DNA of 12,763 nt from an uncultured Oscillospiraceae bacterium (GTDB taxonomy: Bacteria; Bacillota; Clostridia; Oscillospirales; Oscillospiraceae): positions 1 through 12,763 of the forward strand of contig CANRHF010000042.1 of the NCBI GenBank assembly GCA_947630345.1, given 5' to 3'. Shown in pieces: positions 6,351-12,247 of this stretch (its first letter is position 1; each line of letters opens with the position of its first letter). Made by a program: the position numbers and the translations under genes. The notes under the pieces were generated by a model. It saw only the letters and a program-made list of their open reading frames with translations, was not told the DNA's origin and did not search any database.

Positions 6351-6429
6351 CGATACCGAGCGGGCCCAGCAGATGGAACGAACACTGCCGGACCCGCGCA
6401 CGCATTGTCAGCGGGCACCGCCCGCCGCC
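6351..6429 (+). repeat. R1 repeat copy D, overlapping the typA 3' end
   Basis: It starts CGATACCGAGCGGGCCCAGC, with hairpin GCGGGC-ACC-GCCCGC at 6411-6425 (centre 67 nt from the start). The conserved TCA just before the stem is the typA stop codon read on the other strand, and the stem encodes the last residues of TypA. Confidence 0.85.
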
Positions 6430-8252
6430 TCTGAGCGCTTCTTCATAACTTGACGCATCCGGGCGGCGTGATCCAGCTCCCGCTTGCGAATCCGCAGACT
6501 CTTGGGCGTGCACTCCAAAAGCTCATCGTCCGCCAGAAATTCCAGACACTGCTCCAAAGACAGTACCCGGGGGGTGGTCAGCCGCAGCGCCTCGTCGGAC
6601 CCGGCGGCCCGCATGTTGGTCAGCTGCTTCTTCTTGCAGACATTCACCGTCATATCCTCGTTCCGGCTGCAAATGCCCACCACCATGCCGGCGTAGACCT
6701 GGACGCCCGGCCCAATAAACAGGGCGCCCCGCTCCTGGGCGTTATATAGACCGTAGGAACAGGCCTCGCCGCTTTCAAAGGCGATCAAAGAGCCGGTGAG
6801 CCGCCGGTCGATCTCCCCCTTCATAGGCGCGTAGCTGTCCAGAACGGAACTCATCACACCCTCGCCCCGGGTGTCCGTCAGAAATTCGCTGCGGTAGCCA
6901 AACAGACCCCGGGAGGGCACCAGAAACTCCAGCCGGTAGCGGCTGCCCATGGGGGTCATGGACAGCAGATCCCCCCGGCGGCGGCCCAGCTTCTCAATCA
7001 CCGCGCCCATGCTGTCCTCCGGCACGTCGGCCACCATCCGCTCGATGGGCTCGCAGACCTGGCCGTCGATGACCTTGGTCAGTACCCGGGGGGTGGACAC
7101 GGCAAATTCATACCCCTCCCGGCGCATGGTCTCCATCAGAATGGACAGGTGCATCTCCCCCCGGCCCGCCACGTTGAAGGCGTCGGTGCCCATCTCCGTG
7201 ACGTGAAGGGACACGTCTTTGAGAAGCTCCCGCTCCAGCCGGTCCCGGAGATTCCGGGAGGTGACAAATTTGCCCTCCCGCCCGGCAAAGGGGGAGTCGT
7301 TGACGGAGAAGGTCATTTCAATGGTGGGGTCGGAAATCTTCACGAAGGGCAGGGGCTCCGGTGTATCGGGAGCGCAGAGCGTCCGGCCAATGGTGATGTC
7401 GGACATGCCGGACAGAGCCACGATCTCCCCGGCGGCAGCCTCCTGAACGGGCTTCCGGCTCAGTCCGTCGAACTCATAGAGCGCCGCTACCTTGCCCCGC
7501 TCCCGGAAGGCGCCGTCGTGATAGTCGCAGATGGAGACCTCCTGATTCACCCGGATCACGCCCCGCTCGATCCGGCCAATGGCGATCCGGCCCACATAGT
7601 CGTTGTAGTCGATGGAGGATACCAGCAGCTGCAAGGGGCCCTCCGTGTCCCCGGCGGGGGCGGGAATGTAGCGCAGGATGGTCTCGAACAGGGGGGCCAG
7701 ATCGGTGCCCACCTCGTCGGGGCTGTAGGAGGCCACGCCCTGCCGGGCGGAGCAGAAGACGGTGGGAGAGTCAAACTGCTCGTCGGTGGCGTTCAGGTCC
7801 AGCAGCAGCTCCAGCACCTCGTCCATGACCTCGTGGACCCGGGCGTCGGGCCGGTCGATCTTGTTGACCACCACGATGACCTTGTGGCCCAGCTCCAGGG
7901 CCTTCTGCAAAACGAACCGGGTCTGGGGCATGGGGCCCTCGGCGGCATCCACCAGCAGCAGGACACCGTTGACCATCTTTAGGATGCGCTCCACCTCGCC
8001 GCCGAAATCGGCGTGGCCCGGGGTGTCCACAATGTTGATCTTGAAGCCGTTGTAGGTGACGGCGGTGTTTTTCGCCAGAATGGTGATGCCCCGCTCCCGC
8101 TCCAGGTCGCCGGAGTCCATGACCCGCTCCACGGTGGCCTGGTTCTCCCGGTAAACGCCGCCCTGCTTGAGCATCTGGTCCACCAGGGTGGTCTTGCCGT
8201 GGTCCACGTGGGCGATGATGGCGATATTGCGGAGCTTCTCCTGAGGTAACAT
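6408..8252 (-). CDS. typA: Translational GTPase TypA/BipA
   Basis: A 614-residue ribosome-associated GTPase of the EF-G/LepA superfamily, with roles in ribosome assembly and in growth under stress and cold. GTPase motifs are all present: AHVDHGKTT (14-22), RERGITIL (52-59), DTPGHADF (76-83) and NKID (130-133), with a likely G5 at VFCSARQG. The beta-barrel, EF-G III-like and V-like domains follow, then the TypA-specific C-terminal domain with LTNMRAAGSDEA and the KSLRIRKRELD tail. The length is typical. The start has TTAAGGAG 8 nt upstream. The gene is expressed from a strong promoter at 8400-8428 through a leader of about 140 nt that contains R1 copy F. The final codons and TGA stop lie inside R1 copy D, so the extreme C-terminus (AAGGAR) was probably shaped by the repeat. 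Confidence 0.97.
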   Translation of the reverse strand: MLPQEKLRNIAIIAHVDHGKTTLVDQMLKQGGVYRENQATVERVMDSGDLERERGITILAKNTAVTYNGFKINIVDTPGHADFGGEVERILKMVNGVLLLVDAAEGPMPQTRFVLQKALELGHKVIVVVNKIDRPDARVHEVMDEVLELLLDLNATDEQFDSPTVFCSARQGVASYSPDEVGTDLAPLFETILRYIPAPAGDTEGPLQLLVSSIDYNDYVGRIAIGRIERGVIRVNQEVSICDYHDGAFRERGKVAALYEFDGLSRKPVQEAAAGEIVALSGMSDITIGRTLCAPDTPEPLPFVKISDPTIEMTFSVNDSPFAGREGKFVTSRNLRDRLERELLKDVSLHVTEMGTDAFNVAGRGEMHLSILMETMRREGYEFAVSTPRVLTKVIDGQVCEPIERMVADVPEDSMGAVIEKLGRRRGDLLSMTPMGSRYRLEFLVPSRGLFGYRSEFLTDTRGEGVMSSVLDSYAPMKGEIDRRLTGSLIAFESGEACSYGLYNAQERGALFIGPGVQVYAGMVVGICSRNEDMTVNVCKKKQLTNMRAAGSDEALRLTTPRVLSLEQCLEFLADDELLECTPKSLRIRKRELDHAARMRQVMKKRSEAAGGAR

Positions 8253-8298
8253 AGCTGTATCTCCTTAAAATAGAATTCAACGGAATTTGATAAAATGC

Positions 8299-8326
8299 GT
8301 ATCGGTTCCGGCGGCGGCGCCGATAC
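8299..8326 (-). repeat. Inverted repeat GTATCGG/CCGATAC at the head of R1 copy F
   Basis: GTATCGG (8299-8305) pairs with CCGATAC (8320-8326) around a GC-rich loop. The right arm is the conserved R1 start. In the typA mRNA this would form a third leader hairpin, about 50 nt before the start codon. Confidence 0.4.
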
Positions 8327-8395
8327 CGGGCGGGCAGGATCGGGCAGCGATCCCAGAGGACCCCGCGCGCTTTCGGACTCTGTCCGTCCGCCGCC
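8321..8395 (+). repeat. R1 repeat copy F (divergent) in the typA leader
   Basis: It starts CGATACCGGGCGGGCAGGAT and shares the inner block ATCGGGYAGCGAT with copy G. The terminal hairpin is CGGAC-TCT-GTCCG (8374-8386), a different stem sequence with pairing kept. A second stem GGATCG/CGATCC lies inside (8337-8353); copy G has the matching AATCG/CGATT. It is antisense to the typA transcript. Confidence 0.65.
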
Positions 8396-8399
8396 GGTG

Positions 8400-8428
8400 A
8401 TTATAGCACAATGTAAAAACATTTGCAA
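8400..8428 (-). promoter_or_regulatory. Promoter of typA
   Basis: On the minus strand TTGCAA, a 17-nt spacer, then TATAAT at 8400-8405 preceded by TGTGC (extended -10). The transcript should start near 8393, giving a leader of about 140 nt. Confidence 0.85.
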
Positions 8429-8475
8429 CTAAAATTGTGGGGTTTTACTAAAAAAATGGAAAAAACAGAAAAAGG

Positions 8476-8504
8476 TTGACCAAAAGTAGAAGGTGTGCTA
8501 TAGT
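8476..8504 (+). promoter_or_regulatory. Promoter of yitT
   Basis: TTGACC (8476-8481), a 17-nt spacer, then TATAGT (8499-8504) preceded by TGTGC. A-rich tracts just upstream could act as an UP element. The transcript should start near 8511. Confidence 0.82.
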
Positions 8505-8515
8505 TATGCCGCTAT

Positions 8516-8558
8516 CTCCGGCGGCCGCGGGAAAACAGCCGCAGTCCTGCCGCCGGAG
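8516..8558 (+). promoter_or_regulatory. Leader hairpin enclosing the first Shine-Dalgarno sequence of yitT
   Basis: CTCCGGCGGC (8516-8525) pairs perfectly with GCCGCCGGAG (8549-8558), with an inner GCGG/CCGC stem. The right arm contains most of GGAGG (8555-8559). A second, weaker GAGG at 8561-8564, 6 nt before the ATG, remains outside the stem. The hairpin would begin about 5 nt from the mRNA 5' end. Confidence 0.5.
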
Positions 8559-8570
8559 GCGAGGCGCGAT

Positions 8571-9485
8571 ATGCGGAAAAAGGCGATAACCTACCTGATG
8601 ATCGTGGGCGTGGCCCTGCTGGGAGCGCTGAACTACCAGCTCTTTGTCTTCCCTAACCGGTTCGCCCCCGCCGGGCTCAACGGCATCTGCACCATGATCC
8701 AGTACCTGTCCGGCATCAGCGTGGGCTATATGAGTCTGCTCATCAATATCCCCCTGGCCATCATTGTCTACCGCCACGTCAGCAAGGCCCTGGCGGTGCG
8801 GAGCATGGCCTATGTGCTGGTATTTTCCGGGGCGCTGCTGGTGCTGGGGCGGCTGGACCTGTCCCAGTTCGCCTACGAGACGGAAAACGGCACCAGCACT
8901 ATCTTAGGCCCCCTGGTGGCCGGCGTCATCAACGGCTTCTGCTACTCCATGCTCCTACGGGCCAGCGCCTTCTCCGGCGGCACGGATTTTGTGGCCGCCA
9001 TCATCCACAAGCGCCGCCCGGAGCAGTCCATCATGGGCCAGATCTTCCTGCTGAACGTGGCGGTGGCGGTGGCCTCCTACTTTGTCTACGATTTCCAGAT
9101 GGAGCCGGTGCTGCTGTGCATCATGTACAGCTTCACCTCCTCCACCGTCTCCGAGCGGCTGATCAAAAGCGGCCGCAGCGCCCTGCGCTATGAGATCGTC
9201 ACGGAGCACCCGGAGCAGCTGTCCCGGGACATTATCCAGAAGCTCCACCACAGCGCCACCCTGATCCCCGCCAAAGGCGTCTACTCCGGTAAGCCCACCA
9301 ATATCCTGGTGTGCATCGTCAACAAGACCCAGAGCGCCGTGGTGGCGAACATGATCCGCCGCAGCCCGAATACTTTCGCCACCGTCTCCCAGGTGGGGGA
9401 GGTCATGGGCAACTTCAAGCATTTGGACCCCGAGGGCCGGCCGGAAAAAGATTTCCTTGACAGCGGGGACGATAAAGCGGTATAA
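8571..9485 (+). CDS. YitT-family membrane protein with C-terminal DUF2179 domain
   Basis: A 304-residue integral membrane protein; its transport role is not established in the family, although some relatives are linked to amino-acid or metabolite handling. About five hydrophobic segments fall between residues 5 and 190. Family signatures are PAGLNGI (34-40) and FSGGTDFVA (134-142). The cytoplasmic DUF2179 domain covers about 207-280 (YEIVTEHPEQLSRDIIQKL ... VGEVMGNF). I chose the ATG at 8571 because the hydrophobic N-terminus (MRKKAITYLMIVGVALLG) starts there; the longer frame from 8493 begins upstream of the predicted transcription start. Ribosome binding sequences GGAGG and GAGG lie 6-16 nt upstream and are partly held in a hairpin. 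The stop codon is inside the promoter of the next gene, 33 nt before IMP dehydrogenase, so some read-through co-transcription is likely. Confidence 0.92.
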   Translation: MRKKAITYLMIVGVALLGALNYQLFVFPNRFAPAGLNGICTMIQYLSGISVGYMSLLINIPLAIIVYRHVSKALAVRSMAYVLVFSGALLVLGRLDLSQFAYETENGTSTILGPLVAGVINGFCYSMLLRASAFSGGTDFVAAIIHKRRPEQSIMGQIFLLNVAVAVASYFVYDFQMEPVLLCIMYSFTSSTVSERLIKSGRSALRYEIVTEHPEQLSRDIIQKLHHSATLIPAKGVYSGKPTNILVCIVNKTQSAVVANMIRRSPNTFATVSQVGEVMGNFKHLDPEGRPEKDFLDSGDDKAV

Positions 9486-9486
9486 T
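9457..9486 (+). promoter_or_regulatory. Promoter of the IMP dehydrogenase gene, inside the end of yitT
   Basis: A perfect TTGACA (9457-9462), an 18-nt spacer, then a perfect TATAAT (9481-9486). The -10 overlaps the yitT stop codon. The predicted start near 9493 leaves a short leader of about 25 nt with no room for a purine riboswitch. Confidence 0.75.
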
Positions 9487-9518
9487 TCTACAAATACAAA
9501 TAAATTAGGAGGATCACC

Positions 9519-11027
9519 ATGGCTTACTACTATCCGGAACCCAGCCACACCTTCAGCGAGTACCTGCTTATCCCCGGATACACCTCGGAGGACTGTATTC
9601 CGGACCGGGTGAGCCTGCGCACGCCCCTGACCAAGTTCCGCAAGGGCTTTGAGGAGCCCGCCATCAGCCTGAACATTCCCCTGACCTCCGCCATCATGCA
9701 GTCGGTGTCCAACGACTCCCTGGCCATCGCCCTGGCCAAGGAGGGGGGCCTGAGCTTTATCTACGGCTCCCAGACCATTGAGGCCCAGGCCGCCATGGTG
9801 GCCAAGGTCAAGAGCCACAAGGCCGGGTTCGTGGTCTCCGCCTCCAATCTGACCCCCGAGGCCACCTTAGGCGACGTGCTGGCCCTGAAGGCCCAGAACG
9901 GCTTCTCCACCGTGGCCATCACCCACGACGGCACCGCCAACGGCATCCTCCGGGGCCTGGTGACCAGCCGGGACTACCGGCTCTCCAGGATGAATAAGAC
10001 CGACAAGGTCAAGGACTTCATGACCCCCATGGAGCATCTGGTGACGGCCCCCGCCGGCACCACCCTCAGCGAGGCAAACGACATCATCTGGGAGCACAAG
10101 CTCAACGCCCTGCCCATTGTGGACAAGGAGGGGCGGCTGTGCCACTTCGTATTTCGGAAGGACTATGCCTCCCACAAGGACAATCCCCTGGAGCTGCTGG
10201 ACGAGCGGAAGCGCTACCTGGTGGGCGCGGGCATCAACACCCGGGACTATGCCAAGCGGGTGCCGGCGCTGCTGGAGGCCGGGGCGGACGTGCTGTGCAT
10301 CGACTCCTCCGAGGGCTACACCTGCTGGCAGCAGAAGACCATCGCCTGGATCCGGGAGAAGTACGGCGACACCGTGAAGGTGGGCGCGGGGAACGTGGTG
10401 GACCGGGACGGATTTTTGTTCCTGGCCCAGGCCGGGGCGGACTTTGTAAAGGTCGGCATCGGCGGCGGCTCCATCTGCATCACCCGGGAGACCAAGGGCA
10501 TCGGCCGGGGCCAGGCCACGGCGCTGATCGAGGTGGCGGCGGCCCGGGACGAGTACTTCCGGGAGACGGGGATCTACGTCCCCATCTGCTCCGACGGCGG
10601 CATCGTACACGACTATCACATGACCCTGGCCCTGGCCATGGGGGCGGATTTCCTGATGCTGGGCCGTTACTTCGCCCGGTTCGACGAGGCGCCTTCCCCC
10701 AAGGTGCTGGTCAACGGGGTCTACATGAAGGAGTACTGGGGCGAGGGCTCCAACCGGGCCCGGAACTGGCAGCGCTACGATCTGGGCGGCGATAGCAAGC
10801 TGAGCTTCGAGGAGGGCGTGGACTCCTATGTGTCCTACGCCGGGCCGCTCCACACCAATGTGGAGAACAGCCTCTACAAGGTCAAAAGCACCATGTGCAA
10901 CTGCGGCGTGACCACCATCGCTTCGCTTCAGAAGGAGGCCAAGCTGACCCTGGTCTCCGCCACTTCCATCGTGGAGGGCGGCTATCACGACGTGACCCTC
11001 CGGTCCAGCTCTCAGCCCGGCGGCTGA
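9519..11027 (+). CDS. guaB: IMP dehydrogenase (Tritrichomonas foetus-like type)
   Basis: A 502-residue cytosolic enzyme that oxidises IMP to XMP with NAD+, the first committed step to guanine nucleotides. The N-terminal barrel part is followed by two CBS (Bateman) domains at about 105-220, then the rest of the barrel. The catalytic loop GIGGGSICITRE places the cysteine at C320; SDGGI (358-362) binds the IMP phosphate; and the flap NWQRYDLGG carries the R419-Y420 pair. Together with the N-terminus (EPSHTFSEYLLIPG) and the C-terminal STMCNCG stretch, this closely resembles the T. foetus protozoal enzyme (C319, R418-Y419 as I recall) and differs from the E. coli or B. subtilis type GPGSICTTR. 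The start has AGGAGG 6 nt upstream. It has its own promoter and is convergent with jag. No guaA lies nearby. Confidence 0.96.
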   Translation: MAYYYPEPSHTFSEYLLIPGYTSEDCIPDRVSLRTPLTKFRKGFEEPAISLNIPLTSAIMQSVSNDSLAIALAKEGGLSFIYGSQTIEAQAAMVAKVKSHKAGFVVSASNLTPEATLGDVLALKAQNGFSTVAITHDGTANGILRGLVTSRDYRLSRMNKTDKVKDFMTPMEHLVTAPAGTTLSEANDIIWEHKLNALPIVDKEGRLCHFVFRKDYASHKDNPLELLDERKRYLVGAGINTRDYAKRVPALLEAGADVLCIDSSEGYTCWQQKTIAWIREKYGDTVKVGAGNVVDRDGFLFLAQAGADFVKVGIGGGSICITRETKGIGRGQATALIEVAAARDEYFRETGIYVPICSDGGIVHDYHMTLALAMGADFLMLGRYFARFDEAPSPKVLVNGVYMKEYWGEGSNRARNWQRYDLGGDSKLSFEEGVDSYVSYAGPLHTNVENSLYKVKSTMCNCGVTTIASLQKEAKLTLVSATSIVEGGYHDVTLRSSSQPGG

Positions 11028-11035
11028 TTTCCAAA

Positions 11036-11170
11036 GGCCCCCACCCGGGGGCGGCCGGTGGCCGCTGACAATGCGCACCGGGTTTTCTGTAATCGCTACC
11101 CGATTCTTTTTGCCCAGTATCGTTTTTGCCAATTGAGAAAAAGTCAAAAAAAGGGGCCCCCACCCGGGGG
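11036..11170. repeat. 16-nt direct repeats flanking R1 copy G
   Basis: GGCCCCCACCCGGGGG occurs at 11036-11051 and again at 11155-11170, enclosing R1 copy G and a short A/T-rich stretch. Each is itself a hairpin. It could reflect duplication or recombination around the repeat, or simply two related hairpins. Confidence 0.5.
11047..11122 (-). repeat. R1 repeat copy G
   Basis: On the minus strand it starts CGATACTGGGC and ends with hairpin GCGGCC-ACC-GGCCGC (11051-11065). The TTGTCA before the stem is identical in copies B and D. It is 3 nt shorter between start and hairpin than copies A, B and D. Its hairpin end faces the guaB stop codon, as copies C and D face their neighbouring genes. Confidence 0.8.
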
Positions 11171-11172
11171 CC
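11146..11172 (-). terminator. GC hairpin with T-run downstream of R2 copy 2
   Basis: GGCCCCC pairs with GGGGGCC around a 4-nt loop (11155-11172). On the minus strand it is followed by CC and seven Ts, a strong intrinsic terminator shape. On the plus strand TTACTTTCTTG follows, so it may also stop guaB transcripts. jag already ends at 11298, so the minus-strand strength suggests a short transcript through R2 copy 2 or a fail-safe terminator. Confidence 0.65.
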
Positions 11173-11261
11173 TTACTTTCTTGTTTCGGCAAGAAAGTGG
11201 GTCCCCCGGAAGGGGCCGGGGGAGCAGTGCCGAAAAGGAATGCACTGAAATAAGAAGGTAG
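11171..11261 (-). repeat. R2 repeat copy 2
   Basis: The inverted counterpart of 6061-6153. Stems are CAGTGC/GCACTG (first hairpin, with a sequence different from copy 1 but pairing kept), CCCCCGG/CCGGGGG, and ACTTTCTTG/CAAGAAAGT with loop CCGAAA. R1 copy G follows in the same orientation about 45 nt beyond its end. Confidence 0.8.
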
Positions 11262-11297
11262 GCAGGATTGTTTTTTCTCCCGTCCCGGTGGAAGCGT

Positions 11298-11327
11298 CGA
11301 AAAAAAGCAGGGCCCCTTTCGGGGCCC
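11298..11327 (-). terminator. Intrinsic terminator of the yidC-jag operon
   Basis: On the minus strand GGGCCCC-GAAA-GGGGCCC (11310-11327) is followed by TGC and seven Ts (11300-11306). It starts about 6 nt after the jag stop codon. Confidence 0.92.
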
Positions 11328-11332
11328 CGATT

Positions 11333-12244
11333 TTATTTGACGTATTCGATGACCACCCGGCGGTTGGGTTCCGTGCCGGTGGAGTAGGTGGAGATGTTCT
11401 CCATGTCCTGGAGGGTGGCGTGGATTACATGGCGCTCGTAGGCGTTCATGGGCTCCAGGGTGGTGCGCCGGCGGAGCTTCAGGACCTGCTGGGCCTTCTT
11501 CCGGGCGTAGCGGCGGAGGGAATCCTCCCGTTTCTCCCGGTAGGCCTCGGCGTCCACGCTGACCCGGATGTGGCCGGACTGGCCCCGGTTCATGGCGTTG
11601 CCGCACAGGTGCTGAATGGCGTCCAGGGTGTCCCCCCGGCGGCCGATGAGATAGCCCAGATCCTGGCCCACCAGATCCACCCGGTAGGAGTTTTCCTCCA
11701 CCTTCCAGGCGTGGGGCACGGCGTCGGAGCCCATGTGCTCCAGAAGACCCTTGAGAAAGACCTCGATCCGCTCCTCCGTGCTGCCGGGCTCGGCGGGCGC
11801 GTAGACTTTGGGCGCGGCGGGGACCTTCTTCTCCTCAGGCTGCTGCCTGGGGGCCTTGGGCTGGGGCTTGTCCCTGTGGGGACGGTCCTGCCGCTCGGGC
11901 CGGGCCTTGGGGGGGTTGGAGGTCCTGTCCACCTTGCGGATCTCGGGCTTGTTCTCCGGGGTGACCTCCTTGGGGGCCTCCTTCTTGGGAACCTTGGGCG
12001 GCTTGGCGGACCGGGAGGCGGAGGACAGGGCGGTCTTGGGGGCCGCCTCCGGCGCGGGGATGGGATCCGGGGCCTCGTAGGTCACTTGGACCTTGGCCGG
12101 GGCCGCCCCGAAGCCCAAAAAGCCCGCCTTGGCCTGGGCCAGTACCTGGACGGAAACGCTGTCCCGGTCCAGACCCAGCTGATTCAGCGCGTTCTCAATG
12201 GCAAGATCGATGGTCTTGCCGGTGGCAACAATGGTTTTTTCCAT
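11333..12244 (-). CDS. jag: RNA-binding protein Jag/KhpB (SpoIIIJ-associated)
   Basis: A 303-residue cytoplasmic RNA-binding protein, encoded next to yidC in most Firmicutes and tied to cell elongation and division control together with KhpA. The Jag N-terminal domain covers 1-55 (MEKTIVATGKTIDLAIENAL ... AGFLGFG). A basic, proline-rich linker of about 100 residues follows (roughly 57-155), longer than in B. subtilis and probably disordered. The KH domain (about 155-230) has the GxxG loop as GRRG at 201-204. The R3H domain (about 235-303) has the R271-x3-H275 signature in YERHVIH. The start lies 3 nt after the yidC stop codon, and its ribosome binding site (GGAGG) is inside the end of yidC, so the two are translationally close. 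The gene ends at a strong terminator; mnmE, the usual next gene, is missing here. Confidence 0.95.
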   Translation of the reverse strand: MEKTIVATGKTIDLAIENALNQLGLDRDSVSVQVLAQAKAGFLGFGAAPAKVQVTYEAPDPIPAPEAAPKTALSSASRSAKPPKVPKKEAPKEVTPENKPEIRKVDRTSNPPKARPERQDRPHRDKPQPKAPRQQPEEKKVPAAPKVYAPAEPGSTEERIEVFLKGLLEHMGSDAVPHAWKVEENSYRVDLVGQDLGYLIGRRGDTLDAIQHLCGNAMNRGQSGHIRVSVDAEAYREKREDSLRRYARKKAQQVLKLRRRTTLEPMNAYERHVIHATLQDMENISTYSTGTEPNRRVVIEYVK

Positions 12245-12247
12245 GTC

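Larger units (their letters stand above)
5991..6407. other. 417-nt intergenic gap with an R1 fragment, R2 copy 1, nested hairpins and R1 copy D
   Basis: There is no credible gene. From left to right: the leader of the unknown gene, a 20-nt R1 junction fragment, R2 copy 1, a 9-bp inverted repeat enclosing further hairpins (6161-6259), about 90 nt with nothing recognisable, then R1 copy D running into the typA stop codon. A short frame starting ATG at 6058 (minus) with AAGAAGG before it is doubtful. No clear promoter for the unknown gene was found; TAAAAT at 6057-6062 lacks a -35. Confidence 0.6.
8253..8570. other. Divergent promoter region between typA and yitT
   Basis: This 318-nt gap contains the typA leader with R1 copy F, the back-to-back typA and yitT promoters separated by about 47 nt of A/T-rich sequence with A-tracts, and the short structured yitT leader. 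No additional gene is seen. Confidence 0.75.
11028..11332. other. Gap between convergent guaB and jag, with R1 copy G and R2 copy 2
   Basis: This 305-nt gap has no credible gene. In order it holds a GC hairpin 10 nt after guaB, R1 copy G (minus), an A/T-rich stretch, a GC hairpin that can terminate in both directions (11155-11172), R2 copy 2 (minus), about 35 nt of nothing clear, and the jag terminator. Confidence 0.7.

Noticed and set aside
8493..8570. Upstream extension of yitT to an ATG inside 8493-8495
   Set aside because: It starts before the predicted transcription start and within the promoter, and the family N-terminus begins at 8571.
9486..9518. Purine riboswitch before guaB
   Set aside because: The leader is only about 25 nt after the predicted start and has no aptamer-like structure.
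8955..9818. 287-codon minus-strand frame opposite yitT and guaB
   Set aside because: Shadow of two clear genes, low-complexity H/G composition.
9867..11606. 579-codon open frame on the minus strand opposite guaB and crossing into jag
   Set aside because: It spans two well-supported genes plus R1/R2 repeats and contains peptide produced by repeat sequence; there is no ribosome binding site or family match.
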